A stretch of 52,671 bases of DNA from JBKQHQ01 sp052148715 (GTDB lineage Bacteria > Pseudomonadota > Alphaproteobacteria > Rhizobiales > Xanthobacteraceae): positions 1-52,671 of the forward strand of contig JBKQHQ010000271.1 of assembly GCA_052148715.1 (NCBI GenBank), in the 5' to 3' direction. Below are positions 16,394 to 24,409 of the stretch, one piece after another. Under the pieces are notes generated by a model that searched no databases, was not told where the DNA came from, and was given only the letters and a program-made list of their open reading frames with translations. How positions within the stretch are numbered: position 1 is the stretch's first letter; each line of letters opens with the position of its first letter. Both the position numbers and the translations under genes were made by a program.

Positions 16394-17374
16394 TCATAGT
16401 CGTCTGTCGACGACATCGATGAAAAGCTCCGCGACATCGGGCTCGCGGGCGATGATCTCTTGCTCTTTCAAGTAACGCACGAAGGTCGAAATGCTCTTCC
16501 GGTTCGGTTTGATGCCGAAGGGCCAATAATCCTCACCCATAAGGGCACGCGTGCGCTCTACCTCGTAGATGACGAACGGAAGCATGACCGCAAGCGCATT
16601 GGTCTCGTAGAGTTTCTCCATCGCTTGGCGCTTTGCTGCGCCGAAAGCGTCGAACAAGCTCTGCGCGATCCAGGGGTTGCGATCATAAACCGGACGCTGA
16701 AGCACGATCGTGTGCATCATCGGGAAGATGCCGGTGCGGCGGAAGTAGCCTTCTTCGACCACACGTACCGACTCGAACAGATGACGCACGGTCGCTTCGT
16801 TGCGGACCATGGCGCGCGGCGTTTGCACCGAGACCAAGGCGTCGATCTCCCCGCTCTCCAACATGCGCTCGAGCTTGGGTTTGGACTGCTGCGTCCCTCT
16901 GACCATGTCGTCGAGCTGGCCGATCTGGTCGGCGCCGGGCGCCGCTTCCAGATCCATCCCGGAGATCCATTGCAGCTCCTTCGGGGACACGCCGTAGTCG
17001 TCCTGCAGGATGCCGCGCAGCCAGACCGCCCCGCTCATCTGGTAATAGCCGATCCCGACGCGCCGGCCGCGCAGTTGCTCCGGGCGACGGATGTCGGAGT
17101 CGGTCCGCACGTACAGGGCCGAATGACGAAAGATGCGGGACGGAAACACCGGCAGGGCAATGAAGTCGTCCCTCCCGGCGGCTCGCATCTGGATGTAGGC
17201 CGACATCGACATTTCCGAAACGTCGAACGTCCTATCCCTGAGCTGCTGCAGGAACGTCAGCTCAGGCGCTTGCGGCGTGTATTCCAGATCGATGTCCTTT
17301 GGCCGAACGTCGCCGGTGCGAAACGGCGTAGTCCGATCGTAATCGCCGCAAGCAAATTTCAACTTCAGCGCCAT
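16394..17374 (-). CDS. 4,5-dihydroxyphthalate decarboxylase-like protein (Pht5 family, periplasmic-binding fold)
   Basis: This protein of 326 residues resembles phthalate-pathway Pht5. Shared elements are an N-terminal L-K-F-A-C-G-D-Y-D-R-T, F-D-V-S-E-M-S-M-S-A-Y, I-A-L-P-V-F-P-S-R-I-F-R-H-S and a C-terminal Y-W-P-F-G-I-K-P-N-R-K. Pht5 has a type II periplasmic-binding-protein fold but acts as a cytosolic decarboxylase. No signal peptide is present here, which fits an enzyme rather than a transporter subunit. It lies 55 bp after livF on the same strand and may be the last gene of the Liv importer operon. That link suggests the imported compound is an aromatic acid decarboxylated after ring hydroxylation. 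The exact substrate is unproven. Confidence 0.8.
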   Translation of the reverse strand: MALKLKFACGDYDRTTPFRTGDVRPKDIDLEYTPQAPELTFLQQLRDRTFDVSEMSMSAYIQMRAAGRDDFIALPVFPSRIFRHSALYVRTDSDIRRPEQLRGRRVGIGYYQMSGAVWLRGILQDDYGVSPKELQWISGMDLEAAPGADQIGQLDDMVRGTQQSKPKLERMLESGEIDALVSVQTPRAMVRNEATVRHLFESVRVVEEGYFRRTGIFPMMHTIVLQRPVYDRNPWIAQSLFDAFGAAKRQAMEKLYETNALAVMLPFVIYEVERTRALMGEDYWPFGIKPNRKSISTFVRYLKEQEIIAREPDVAELFIDVVDRRL

Positions 17375-17429
17375 TTACAACCCTCGTCTGCGCAACATCG
17401 CGCGCTTGTACGGGAGCGGCATCTGCTTC

Positions 17430-18146
17430 TCAAATTCCCAGATACCGGTGCTGGGTCTCGGGCGCTGCGGCGAGCTCTCGCGAGGTGCCCGTCCACACCA
17501 CGCGACCGCGTTCGATGAGGTAGTGGCGATCGGCGATTCGCGTCAGCGCCTCCACGTTCTTGTCGATGACGAGGATCGACTGGCCTTGTGCCTTCAGCCG
17601 TGTGAGGCAATTCCAGATCTCCTCTCGGATGAGCGGCGCAAGACCTTCGGTCACCTCGTCGAGAAGCAGCAGACGCGGATTGGTCATCAGGGCGCGCCCG
17701 ATGGCCAGCATCTGCTGCTCCCCGCCCGACAGCAGGCGGCCCATGTTGGACCCGCGCTCGGCGAGCCGTGGAAACAAGGCGTGCACCTTGCCTAGCGTCC
17801 ACGGCTCGGCGGCGCCGGTGCGGTTCGCCGCGGCCGCGACCAGGTTCTCATAGACGCTCAGATTGGGGAAGATTTGCCTGCCCTCCGGCACCAGGCCGAT
17901 GCCGAGCTTGGCCACGCGAAACGGCGGCAAGCCGGCGATGTCCATTCCCTGAAAGCGGATCTGGCCGGCGCGCGCCAGCGTCAGCCCCATGATCGAGCGC
18001 ACCGTCGTGGTCTTGCCCATGCCGTTGCGGCCCATCAGCGTAACCATCTCGCCGGGCAAGATGGACAACGAAAGGCCGAACAGCACTTGGCTCAAGCCGT
18101 AGCCGGCTTCGATATCCCGAACCTCGAGCAACGCGGTATCAAACAT
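17430..18146 (-). CDS. livF: Branched-chain-type ABC transporter ATP-binding protein LivF
   Basis: This is the second ATPase of a HAAT (branched-chain amino acid type) importer, about 238 residues. Walker A G-R-N-G-M-G-K-T-T, signature L-S-G-G-E-Q-Q and Walker B L-L-L-L-D-E are all present. The E-V-R-D-I-E-A-G-Y-G-L-S-Q-V-L-F-G start is typical of LivF. ATG 18146 is chosen because it overlaps livG by 8 bp and gives the normal N-terminus; the open frame extends 12 codons further without support. It forms an operon with livG, livM and livH. Many HAAT systems with catabolic neighbours carry aromatic acids or amides, so amino acids should not be assumed. Confidence 0.93.
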   Translation of the reverse strand: MFDTALLEVRDIEAGYGLSQVLFGLSLSILPGEMVTLMGRNGMGKTTTVRSIMGLTLARAGQIRFQGMDIAGLPPFRVAKLGIGLVPEGRQIFPNLSVYENLVAAAANRTGAAEPWTLGKVHALFPRLAERGSNMGRLLSGGEQQMLAIGRALMTNPRLLLLDEVTEGLAPLIREEIWNCLTRLKAQGQSILVIDKNVEALTRIADRHYLIERGRVVWTGTSRELAAAPETQHRYLGI

Positions 18147-18906
18147 GGCGCACGACCACCTGTTGCTCGCCAAGGTAGGCACGACGCACGTCGGCGTTTT
18201 GGCGGATCACCTCTGGCAAGTCGGAGGCGATGACACGCCCATAGACGAGCACGGTGATGCGATCGGCAAGCGCGAACACCGCCGCCATGTCGTGCTCGAC
18301 CAAAAGGATCGTCAGCTCGCCCTTGAGGTCGCGCAAGAGACCGACCATGCGCGCTGACTCCTCGGTTCCAAGGCCCGCCATCGGCTCGTCGAGGAGCAGC
18401 AAGCGCGGCTGCGTGGCGAGCGCCACCGCGAGCTCGAGCTGACGATGCTCGCCGTGACTGAGCTTCGAGGCGACGGTGTCGGCGCGGCTCGCCAAGCCAA
18501 CGCGATCCAGAGCCGTCATCCCCGGCCCGCGCAGATTGCGATCGGCGCGCGCATCGCCCCAGAAATGGAACGAGTGACCGGCACGCGCCTGCACCGCGAG
18601 CGCCACGTTATCGAGCGCGGTGAAATCGAGAAACAGCGACGTGATCTGGAACGAGCGGGCGAGACCTTGCAGGCAGCGCTGGTGCGCCGGCAGACGCGTA
18701 ATGTCGTGGCCACAGAAGCGGATCGTCCCGGCATCGGGTCTGAGCTGTCCGGTGAGCTGGGCGATGAGCGTGGTCTTGCCTGCGCCATTGGGGCCGATAA
18801 GCGCGTGCAATTCGCCCGCGCTCACCTCGAACGACACATCGTCGGTCGCCACGATGCCGCCGAAGCGCTTAGCCAGGCGATCGATCTGCAGCAGCGCCTC
18901 AGGCAC
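18139..18906 (-). CDS. livG: Branched-chain-type ABC transporter ATP-binding protein LivG
   Basis: This is the first ATPase of the importer. Walker A G-P-N-G-A-G-K-T-T, signature L-S-H-G-E-H-R-Q and Walker B L-L-L-L-D-E-P-M-A-G-L are visible, the H-G-E-x signature being characteristic of LivG. The best start is GTG at 18906 (V-P-E-A-L-L-Q-I-D-R-L), which overlaps the livM stop by 8 bp and gives 255 residues. The open frame reaches 18978, but the extra N-terminus is antisense-like and runs within livM. Operon order is livH, livM, livG, livF, all overlapping. Confidence 0.92.
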   Translation of the reverse strand: MPEALLQIDRLAKRFGGIVATDDVSFEVSAGELHALIGPNGAGKTTLIAQLTGQLRPDAGTIRFCGHDITRLPAHQRCLQGLARSFQITSLFLDFTALDNVALAVQARAGHSFHFWGDARADRNLRGPGMTALDRVGLASRADTVASKLSHGEHRQLELAVALATQPRLLLLDEPMAGLGTEESARMVGLLRDLKGELTILLVEHDMAAVFALADRITVLVYGRVIASDLPEVIRQNADVRRAYLGEQQVVVRHV

Positions 18907-19840
18907 GGCGAAGCCCAGCCAGCAATCCGTCGATGCCACCGTGCGCGAACAGGACGACAAGCAGCAGCAGGGGACCAAGCACGAGCTGCCAATATTCGGT
19001 GATGCCGGAGAGGGCCTCCTCCAAGACGAGCAGTGCGATCGAGCCGATCAGCGGCCCGAACAGCGACCCCATTCCACCGAGAATGACCATCACCATCAGA
19101 TCCCCGGAGCGCGTCCAGTACATGATCGACGGGCTGACGAACTCGGTATGGTTCGCCAGCAACGCGCCGGCAAGCCCGCACATCGTCCCGGCAATGACGA
19201 AGCAGACGAGCTTATAGCGATAGGTCGGAAAGCCGATCGCCCGCATGCGCGGCTCGTTCGAACGCGCTCCGCGGATGACGAAGCCGAAGCGCGAGTTGAC
19301 GATGCGCGAAGTCAGGTAAAGGCAGGCGAACAGCAGGCCGAGGCAGACGTAGTAGAACTGCACTTTGTTGGAAAGATTCGGCAATCCGGCGAATTGGCTG
19401 CGCTTGTAGATCGTCAAGCCGTCATCGCCGCCATAGCGGTCGAGGCCGGAGACGACGTAATAGATCATCTGCGAGAAGGCGAGCGTGATCATGATGAAAT
19501 AGACGCCGCGCGTTCGCAGGCACAGCGAGCCGACGATCAGCGCGAACAGGGCGCTGACGACGAGGGCAACGGGCCATTGCACGAAGCCCGAGCCTATGCC
19601 TTCGCGCGCCAGAATGCCAACCGCATAGCCGCCGAGCCCGAGATAGGCCGCATGCCCGAAGCTCATCATACCGCCGTAACCGAGGATCAAATTGAGGCTC
19701 GTCGCCGCGAGCGCCATGATGACGATGCGGGTGAACAGAGTCATCAGGAAGCGGTCGCCGCTCAGCATCGAATAGAGTGGGAGAAGGACGAGCGCCGCCA
19801 GCAACACCGCGATGCAGATCGTGCGGATGTCGGCTTTCAT
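18899..19840 (-). CDS. livM: Branched-chain-type ABC transporter permease LivM
   Basis: This is an inner-membrane permease of 313 residues with about eight to nine hydrophobic segments. The LivM signatures L-I-L-G-Y-G-G-M-M-S-F-G-H-A-A-Y-L-G-L-G-G-Y and the C-terminal G-G-M-G-S-L-F-G-P-L-I-G loop that contacts the ATPases are seen. Its ATG overlaps the livH stop by 4 bp (19837-19840), and its own stop overlaps the livG GTG. The start M-K-A-D-I-R-T gives a short charged N-terminus before the first membrane helix, as usual. It works with LivH to form the transport channel. Confidence 0.93.
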   Translation of the reverse strand: MKADIRTICIAVLLAALVLLPLYSMLSGDRFLMTLFTRIVIMALAATSLNLILGYGGMMSFGHAAYLGLGGYAVGILAREGIGSGFVQWPVALVVSALFALIVGSLCLRTRGVYFIMITLAFSQMIYYVVSGLDRYGGDDGLTIYKRSQFAGLPNLSNKVQFYYVCLGLLFACLYLTSRIVNSRFGFVIRGARSNEPRMRAIGFPTYRYKLVCFVIAGTMCGLAGALLANHTEFVSPSIMYWTRSGDLMVMVILGGMGSLFGPLIGSIALLVLEEALSGITEYWQLVLGPLLLLVVLFAHGGIDGLLAGLRRA

Positions 19841-20751
19841 TGGCCCGATGCCGGAAACAGGCCTTCGGGCCGCAGCGCAAGGACGGCCGCCATCGTGAGA
19901 TAGATGAGCATCGACGACAAAGCCGGCGCCGCGGTCGACGCGGCCGCGTGACTCAGGACGAGCCGCAGCAGATCGGGCAGGAAGGCACGGCCGAGCGTAT
20001 CGACGACACCGACCAGGATTGCGGCGACCAGCGCCCCGCGGATCGATCCGATGCCGCCGATCACAATCACTACGAAAGCGACGATCAGGATATTCTCGCC
20101 CATGCCGATCTGGACCGTCAGAATCGGCGCCTGCATGAGACCGGCGAGGCCCGCGAGCGCCGCACCCGCTCCGAAGACCAAGGTATACAGCAGATTGATA
20201 TTGATGCCGAGCGCTCCAATCATCTCGCGGTTGGAGGCGCCGGCGCGGATCAACATGCCGACGCGGGTCCGCATGACCACGACGTAAAGCAGGATGGCGA
20301 CCGCGAGCGCAACGCCAATGATCGCCAGGCGATAGGCCGGATAGTAGATCCCGGGCAGGAGCTCGATGGCGCCGCCGAGCCAGGACGGTACCGAGAGATT
20401 GAGGCCTGCCGGCCCCCAGACGAGCCGCACCAGCTCATTGAAGAACAGAATGAGCCCGAAAGTGCCGAGAACGTGGTCGAGGTGGTCGCGGCCGTAGAAT
20501 TTGCGCAGCACCGTCACCTCGAGCACGACGCCGACCGCCAGCGAGGCTGCGAGCGCCAGCACCGCGGCCAGAACGAAGCTCCCGGTCCAGGCCGCAAAGG
20601 TCGCCGCGAAATAGGCGCCCAGCATATAGAGCGACCCATGCGCCAGATTGACGAGATCCATGATGCCGAAAACCAGCGTCAGTCCAGCCGCAAGTAGAAA
20701 CAACAGCAACCCGAATTGCAGCCCGTTCAGGAATTGCTCGACAAACAGCAT
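19837..20751 (-). CDS. livH: Branched-chain-type ABC transporter permease LivH
   Basis: This is an inner-membrane permease of 304 residues with about eight membrane helices. Typical LivH segments are F-L-N-G-L-Q-F-G-L-L-L-F-L-L-A-A-G-L-T-L-V-F-G (split across the first helix), D-L-V-N-L-A-H-G-S-L-Y-M-L-G-A-Y and G-G-I-G-S-I-R-G-A-L-V-A near the C-terminus. It is the first gene after the livK gap of about 240 bp, which contains a large stem-loop. It is translationally coupled to livM by an ATGA overlap. Confidence 0.93.
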   Translation of the reverse strand: MLFVEQFLNGLQFGLLLFLLAAGLTLVFGIMDLVNLAHGSLYMLGAYFAATFAAWTGSFVLAAVLALAASLAVGVVLEVTVLRKFYGRDHLDHVLGTFGLILFFNELVRLVWGPAGLNLSVPSWLGGAIELLPGIYYPAYRLAIIGVALAVAILLYVVVMRTRVGMLIRAGASNREMIGALGININLLYTLVFGAGAALAGLAGLMQAPILTVQIGMGENILIVAFVVIVIGGIGSIRGALVAAILVGVVDTLGRAFLPDLLRLVLSHAAASTAAPALSSMLIYLTMAAVLALRPEGLFPASGQ

Positions 20752-20856
20752 GGGCCAATTGACTTAATATTTCTCGGGCCAATTTGGGGGCGCGTGCATT
20801 GGTGCTGAGCGCCCGTGCGAGCGGGCAATGCGGTACGCCGCCCGCGCGCTGTTAAA

Positions 20857-20915
20857 GAAATCCGCGCTGCGATTTCGCACCAATCATCCCCGCTTTCGTG
20901 GGGATGATTGGTGCG
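20857..20915 (-). terminator. Strong stem-loops between livK and livHMGF (differential-expression hairpin)
   Basis: A perfect 16-bp inverted repeat (arms 20876-20891 and 20900-20915, 8-base loop) lies between the livK stop and the livH start. It is followed on the minus strand by a second hairpin with 6-bp GAAATC/GATTTC arms (about 20857-20876). There is no clear U-tract, so it may stabilise the upstream livK mRNA or cause partial termination rather than full stop. Binding-protein genes of importers are often expressed more strongly than permeases in this way. Confidence 0.6.
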
Positions 20916-20991
20916 GATCGAATGCTAGACCTCTCCACGAGCGTGGTGCGCAGGCGCTCGTGTCGGGAGAGTTCCTTTGGCAGGCGCGCGG

Positions 20992-22161
20992 TCACTTCAT
21001 CGGGCACTTGTCGTGGAAGCGGTCCTGATCGTCCTTGAGGATCGTGGCAACCGTCTTCAAGCCATAATTGCCGCCGGCATCCTTGACGGCTTCTTGCAAG
21101 TAGAAATTCTGGATCGGGAAGTGATTGTTGCCATATTTGTACGAGCCGCGCACCGACGCGAAGTTTACCTTCTCCATCGCTTGGCGCATGGCGTCCTTCT
21201 TGCTGAGATCCCCGTTCACGGCAACGACCGCGCTGTTGATCAGCATCGCCGCGTCATAGGTCTGCGCGCCGTAGAATGAAGGGCCGTGCTGGTATTTGGC
21301 ACGAAAGTCGGCGACGAACTTCTTGTTGGCCTCGTTCGGCAGGTCATTGACCCACTCCTGGGCCCCCGGCACGCCTAGGGCGAGGTCCTTCTGTAGCGGC
21401 AACGTTGTTTCGTCGATCACGAAAGCCGTGTAGAGCGGGATCTGGCCCTTCAGGCCGGCCTGCGAGTATTGATTGAGAAATTGCACACCGGCCGCGCCGG
21501 GATAGAAGACGAAGATCGCATCCGGCTTGGCGGCGCGCGCCTTCGACAACTCCGCCGAGAAGTCGAGCTGGTCCGGCCATTTGGTATATTCCTCGCCGAC
21601 CACTTGGCCCTTGAATGTGGCCTTGGCACCGGCCAGCATGTCTTTACCAGCCGCATAGTTCGGGCCGATGAGGAACACCGTTTTGACCCCCTTCTGGTTC
21701 ATATACTCGCCGACCGCTTGAGGCGTCTGATCGTTCTGCCAGGAGGTCGAGAAGAAGAAGGGCGAGCACTGCTCGCCGGCAATCGCCGACGGTCCCGCAT
21801 TCGACCCGATGACGAAGGTCTGCGCATCGACTGCGGGTTTCAACGAAGCCAGCAGGACATTCGACCAGATGTAGCCTGCGAGGAAGTCCACCTTGTCGGA
21901 TTCGATCAGTTTTTCGGTCTTTTGCCGCCCGACATCGGGTTTGAGCGTATCATCCTCATAGATCACCTCGACGGGCTTGCCGCCCATCTTGCGTCCGAGA
22001 TGGTCGAGCGCGACCTCGAATGCGTTGCGCATGTCGTTGCCGAGGACCGCGGTCGGTCCGCTGAAGGTGCTCACGAATCCAATCTTCACGCTGCTTTGCG
22101 CCGCCGCAGGCCCGGCGCCGAGCGCCAGCGCCGCGCCGGCCAGAAAAAGTGCTGTTCTCAT
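20992..22161 (-). CDS. livK: Branched-chain-type ABC transporter substrate-binding protein LivK
   Basis: This is a periplasmic binding protein of about 389 residues. The N-terminus M-R-T-A-L-F-L-A-G-A-A-L-A-L-G is a Sec signal peptide, with cleavage expected after A-A-A or A-A-A-Q. The mature part begins S-S-V-K-I-G-F-V-S-T-F-S-G-P, a type I periplasmic-binding fold of the Leu/Ile/Val or aromatic-acid group. ATG 22161 is chosen because GGAGG sits upstream and the signal peptide starts there; the frame open to 22212 is not used. It starts the importer operon. An incomplete copy of its 5' end is found at 31866-32061. The ligand is not known; the catabolic context favours an aromatic compound. 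Confidence 0.92.
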   Translation of the reverse strand: MRTALFLAGAALALGAGPAAAQSSVKIGFVSTFSGPTAVLGNDMRNAFEVALDHLGRKMGGKPVEVIYEDDTLKPDVGRQKTEKLIESDKVDFLAGYIWSNVLLASLKPAVDAQTFVIGSNAGPSAIAGEQCSPFFFSTSWQNDQTPQAVGEYMNQKGVKTVFLIGPNYAAGKDMLAGAKATFKGQVVGEEYTKWPDQLDFSAELSKARAAKPDAIFVFYPGAAGVQFLNQYSQAGLKGQIPLYTAFVIDETTLPLQKDLALGVPGAQEWVNDLPNEANKKFVADFRAKYQHGPSFYGAQTYDAAMLINSAVVAVNGDLSKKDAMRQAMEKVNFASVRGSYKYGNNHFPIQNFYLQEAVKDAGGNYGLKTVATILKDDQDRFHDKCPMK

Positions 22162-22193
22162 GTTTCCCTCCATGCGCGTGCGCGCTTGCGTTT

Positions 22194-22246
22194 TACTCAG
22201 GCCGATAACCATGAATTATACTGCCTCTCGGCTTCGCGGTGAGTCA
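22194..22246. repeat. 53-bp conserved element, copy 1 (livK promoter region)
   Basis: This 53-bp segment is repeated at 32081-32133 in the same orientation with two differences. It lies just upstream of intact livK (minus) and of a decayed Rieske gene start (plus). On the minus strand it includes TATAAT (22220-22215), about 54 bases before the livK ATG, a plausible -10 box; no well-spaced -35 was found. It is conserved better than the flanking gene remnants, which argues for a shared regulatory site. Confidence 0.7.
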
Positions 22247-22266
22247 ATCGACCGCAGCCGAACCCC

Positions 22267-22458
22267 ATGATAAGCAACGAACAGAGCGATCTGATCACCC
22301 GGATAGGCCCGGCGTCGTCCGCCACGCTCATACGGATGCATTGGCAGCCGGCGGCCTCGGTCGACGAGGCTCGATGACAAGCGGCTCACCCGGAAGCTGC
22401 GGCTATTGGGCGCAAATTTCGCCCTATTCCGCGACCCGGGTGGCCAATACGGCCTCCA
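22267..22458 (+). pseudogene. Remnant of Rieske oxygenase gene, N-terminal fragment
   Basis: This stretch reads M-I-S-N-E-Q-S-D-L-I-T-R-I-G-P-A, close to the start of the intact Rieske oxygenase at 32158. It then runs M-H-W-Q-P-A-A-S-V-D-E before a frame-breaking stop. DNA resemblance to the intact gene resumes past the stop (C-T-A-T-T-G-G-G-C-G region to about 22458) but in a shifted frame. The Rieske cluster and everything after it are missing. It is divergent from intact livK, the same arrangement as at 32 kb. It is not a working gene. Confidence 0.8.
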
Positions 22459-22502
22459 CAAACAGGCTCGATCACCGGCCCACGGCTCGCGCCCGCCGCA
22501 TG

Positions 22503-22689
22503 GTACGCACCGGTCGGCATTTGCGGCGAGCTCCGAATAGGTGATGTCGGCCTGCGTCGTCCGCGCGGCCACCCGATCACCCCGCCCCTGGGCGACGTGC
22601 CGGGCGATAAAGGGAACGGCCGCGTTGAATCGGGGCCAAAACCGAAACCGCGACGGCCTTTCGGAAGTGTCGATTTCGACGACGTTCAT
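22503..22689 (-). pseudogene. Remnant of benzoate-CoA ligase gene, N-terminal fragment
   Basis: Starting at ATG 22689, about 62 residues match the N-terminus of the benzoate-CoA ligases at 25.5 and 28.4 kb. Examples are F-N-A-A-V-P-F-I-A-R-H-V-A-Q-G-R-G (compare F-N-V-A-V-P-F-I-D-R-H-V-E-Q-G-R-G), and then Y-S-E-L-A. Resemblance then stops and the frame passes into the antisense of the Rieske remnant. No adenylation motifs remain. It is about 23 bp downstream of the boxA stop on the same strand, so a boxA-ligase order probably existed once. Confidence 0.78.
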
Positions 22690-22712
22690 TGGCCGGGTCC
22701 CACGTGCGCTCT

Positions 22713-23927
22713 TCAGTATGTCTCGACGTGGTAGCGGCCCTCGTCGACCATCCGGCCGCGGATGGCGCTCCAGTCGAGGTCATTGCTCGCACAGATGTCT
22801 TGGAAGGCCCCCTCGACGCCTGCTTCCATACTGCGCAGGCCGCAGACATAGACATGCGTCATGTCGCGCGGGAGCAATTCGGCCAGGTCGGCAGCACGCC
22901 GTCGCATACGATCTTGTACGTATTCCTTCGGCCGATCCGGACGTCGAGAAAACACGAGTTCCTGGTCCAGCAGCGTCGTTGAAATCCGCTGCAGGGGGCC
23001 GAAGTAGGGAAGCTCGCTCGGCTGGCGTGCGCCAAAGAAAAGGTAGAGCTTGCTCTTGGCGCGCGGCATCGATCGCCGCCGCCGCTCAGTGAAGCCTCGA
23101 AACGGTGCCGAGCCGGTGCCTGTGCAAATCATGATGATATCGGCCGACGGATCGTCCGGCATCAAGAACGTTGCCCCGAATGGCCCAACGACGTCCACCA
23201 GGTCGTTCGGCTTGAGGTCGCAAAGATAATTCGAGGCGACGCCGAGGTGGGTGCCTCCACTGCGGGGCTCGACAACGCGCTTGACCGTGAGCGCCAGGTT
23301 GTTGGTGTTCGGCCGCTCGCCATCGCGCGGGCTTGCCACCGAGTATAGCCGCATCGCGTGCGGCCGGCCGCTGCCATCGATGCCAGGTGGCATGACGCCA
23401 ATGGTCTGGCCCTCCAAGACTGGGAACGGGGTAACACCCAAATCAAGGATGATGTGGCGCAGATCGCAAGACGCGCCCGTGTCAGTAAGTCCAAAATTGC
23501 CGGTGACTCTGGCCATGGCCGGATGCTTCCGGTCATAAAGGTTGATGCGCGGATCCGCTGCCGAAGCTGGCGCCCGCTCCTTGCCGCCGAGGCCGCCGTG
23601 GGCATCGGCGATGAGCGCGGCCGCCTCGTGATCAACCGCCTCGAGCGCGATGCCGACGCCATTCTGCGCCGCGTGCGCATCCTCGGGCAAATCGAGCCAG
23701 GAGAACTGCTCCTCGAGCGAATAGGGCCTCGACACCCGCACGAAATGGTTGATCGAACCGGTCGGGCAAGGCGGCACGCAGTCCATACAAAAATTGCAGA
23801 TCTCCGCATCGACGACGTAGTTGTTGGAATCGTGGGTCACCGCACCCACCGGGCAGGTCGCCTCGCAGGTATTGCAGCGGATGCAGACTGCGGGATCGAT
23901 CAAGTGTTGCTTGAGGAGCGCGTTCAT
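22713..23927 (-). CDS. boxA: Benzoyl-CoA 2,3-epoxidase reductase component BoxA
   Basis: BoxA is the FAD/iron-sulfur reductase that feeds electrons from NADPH to the diiron epoxidase BoxB in aerobic benzoyl-CoA degradation. The protein has about 404 residues. It begins with two ferredoxin-type 4Fe-4S clusters: C-I-R-C-N-T-C-E-A-T-C-P and C-N-F-C-M-D-C-V-P-P-C-P. A ferredoxin-NADP reductase module follows, with R-L-Y-S-V-A-S for FAD and G-T-G-S-A-P-F-R-G for NADP binding, ending in V-E-T-Y. ATG 23927 (M-N-A-L-L-K-Q-H-L) is favoured over a TTG 18 codons upstream. The boxB and boxC genes, normally adjacent, are absent. Upstream lie two TGCA-N6-TGCA sites. Confidence 0.92.
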   Translation of the reverse strand: MNALLKQHLIDPAVCIRCNTCEATCPVGAVTHDSNNYVVDAEICNFCMDCVPPCPTGSINHFVRVSRPYSLEEQFSWLDLPEDAHAAQNGVGIALEAVDHEAAALIADAHGGLGGKERAPASAADPRINLYDRKHPAMARVTGNFGLTDTGASCDLRHIILDLGVTPFPVLEGQTIGVMPPGIDGSGRPHAMRLYSVASPRDGERPNTNNLALTVKRVVEPRSGGTHLGVASNYLCDLKPNDLVDVVGPFGATFLMPDDPSADIIMICTGTGSAPFRGFTERRRRSMPRAKSKLYLFFGARQPSELPYFGPLQRISTTLLDQELVFSRRPDRPKEYVQDRMRRRAADLAELLPRDMTHVYVCGLRSMEAGVEGAFQDICASNDLDWSAIRGRMVDEGRYHVETY

Positions 23928-24032
23928 ATCTTGGTCTATCGATTCAGATTCTTCGGCTCGTTCACTTGCAGCCGAAGCCAACCTGCCAAATGTCCATGTT
24001 CCCTGGAGAATTTGCCGCAGCGCAAACCCTTG

Positions 24033-24055
24033 AGTCTGCGTTAATAACGCAGACT
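24033..24055. promoter_or_regulatory. 23-bp palindrome upstream of boxA
   Basis: Two 11-bp arms (AGTCTGCGTTA and its complement) flank one central base. It contains TGCG-N7-CGCA, one base wider and one base off from the two TGCA-N6-TGCA sites next to it. It may be a third, divergent regulator site or a protein-binding palindrome of its own. It sits about 106 bp upstream of the boxA start. Confidence 0.5.
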
Positions 24056-24069
24056 TGCATTATAATGCA
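24056..24069. promoter_or_regulatory. BzdR/BoxR-type operator, site 1 (TGCA-N6-TGCA)
   Basis: TGCATTATAATGCA is a perfect 14-bp palindrome that matches the TGCA-N6-TGCA operator described for BzdR and BoxR, the benzoyl-CoA-sensing repressors. It lies in the 482-bp gap upstream of boxA (start 23927). The centre TTATAA could overlap a -10 box. The matching regulator gene is not in the window. Confidence 0.72.
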
Positions 24070-24096
24070 TATTCGCAAGACCTGCAAACCCTCTCC

Positions 24097-24110
24097 TGCA
24101 TTAAAATGCA
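24097..24110. promoter_or_regulatory. BzdR/BoxR-type operator, site 2 (TGCA-N6-TGCA)
   Basis: TGCATTAAAATGCA repeats the TGCA-N6-TGCA pattern exactly 41 bp from site 1, close to four helical turns, so both sites face the same side of the DNA. A further lone TGCA lies between them at 24083-24086. The rest of the gap, 24111-24409, shows no other feature I can support. Confidence 0.7.
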
Positions 24111-24409
24111 CGTTACCAACAGAGACGGTCAAACTCAGTGGCTTGCGGAGGACGCAGGGAGCGCCCTGTAATGAGTGGGTTAGCGGGTCTCGCCGGGATA
24201 AGCCGGACTGCTTGATCGTCGCTCTTGTGGCGCGTCGCTTCGATCGCTCAGGTAGGGCCAATGATCAACTAGATTTAGGGCGCACTCCATTTTGCAACAG
24301 GAAGTGAGATTATGCCTGAGGGACATAGAAAAATTGTCATTGAGGCATATGATAACACCGGTCACCAAATAAACGGTCAGGGACGCAGGTCGTAGGGAGG
24401 GGGCTGATC

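Noticed and set aside
16394..17374. Solute-binding protein of an ABC or TAXI transporter
   Set aside because: The fold is similar, but there is no signal peptide and the conserved stretches match the Pht5 decarboxylase family.
19777..20697. 306-codon Glu/Asp/Arg-rich plus-strand frame opposite livH
   Set aside because: Its charge-rich composition is the expected antisense of membrane helices.
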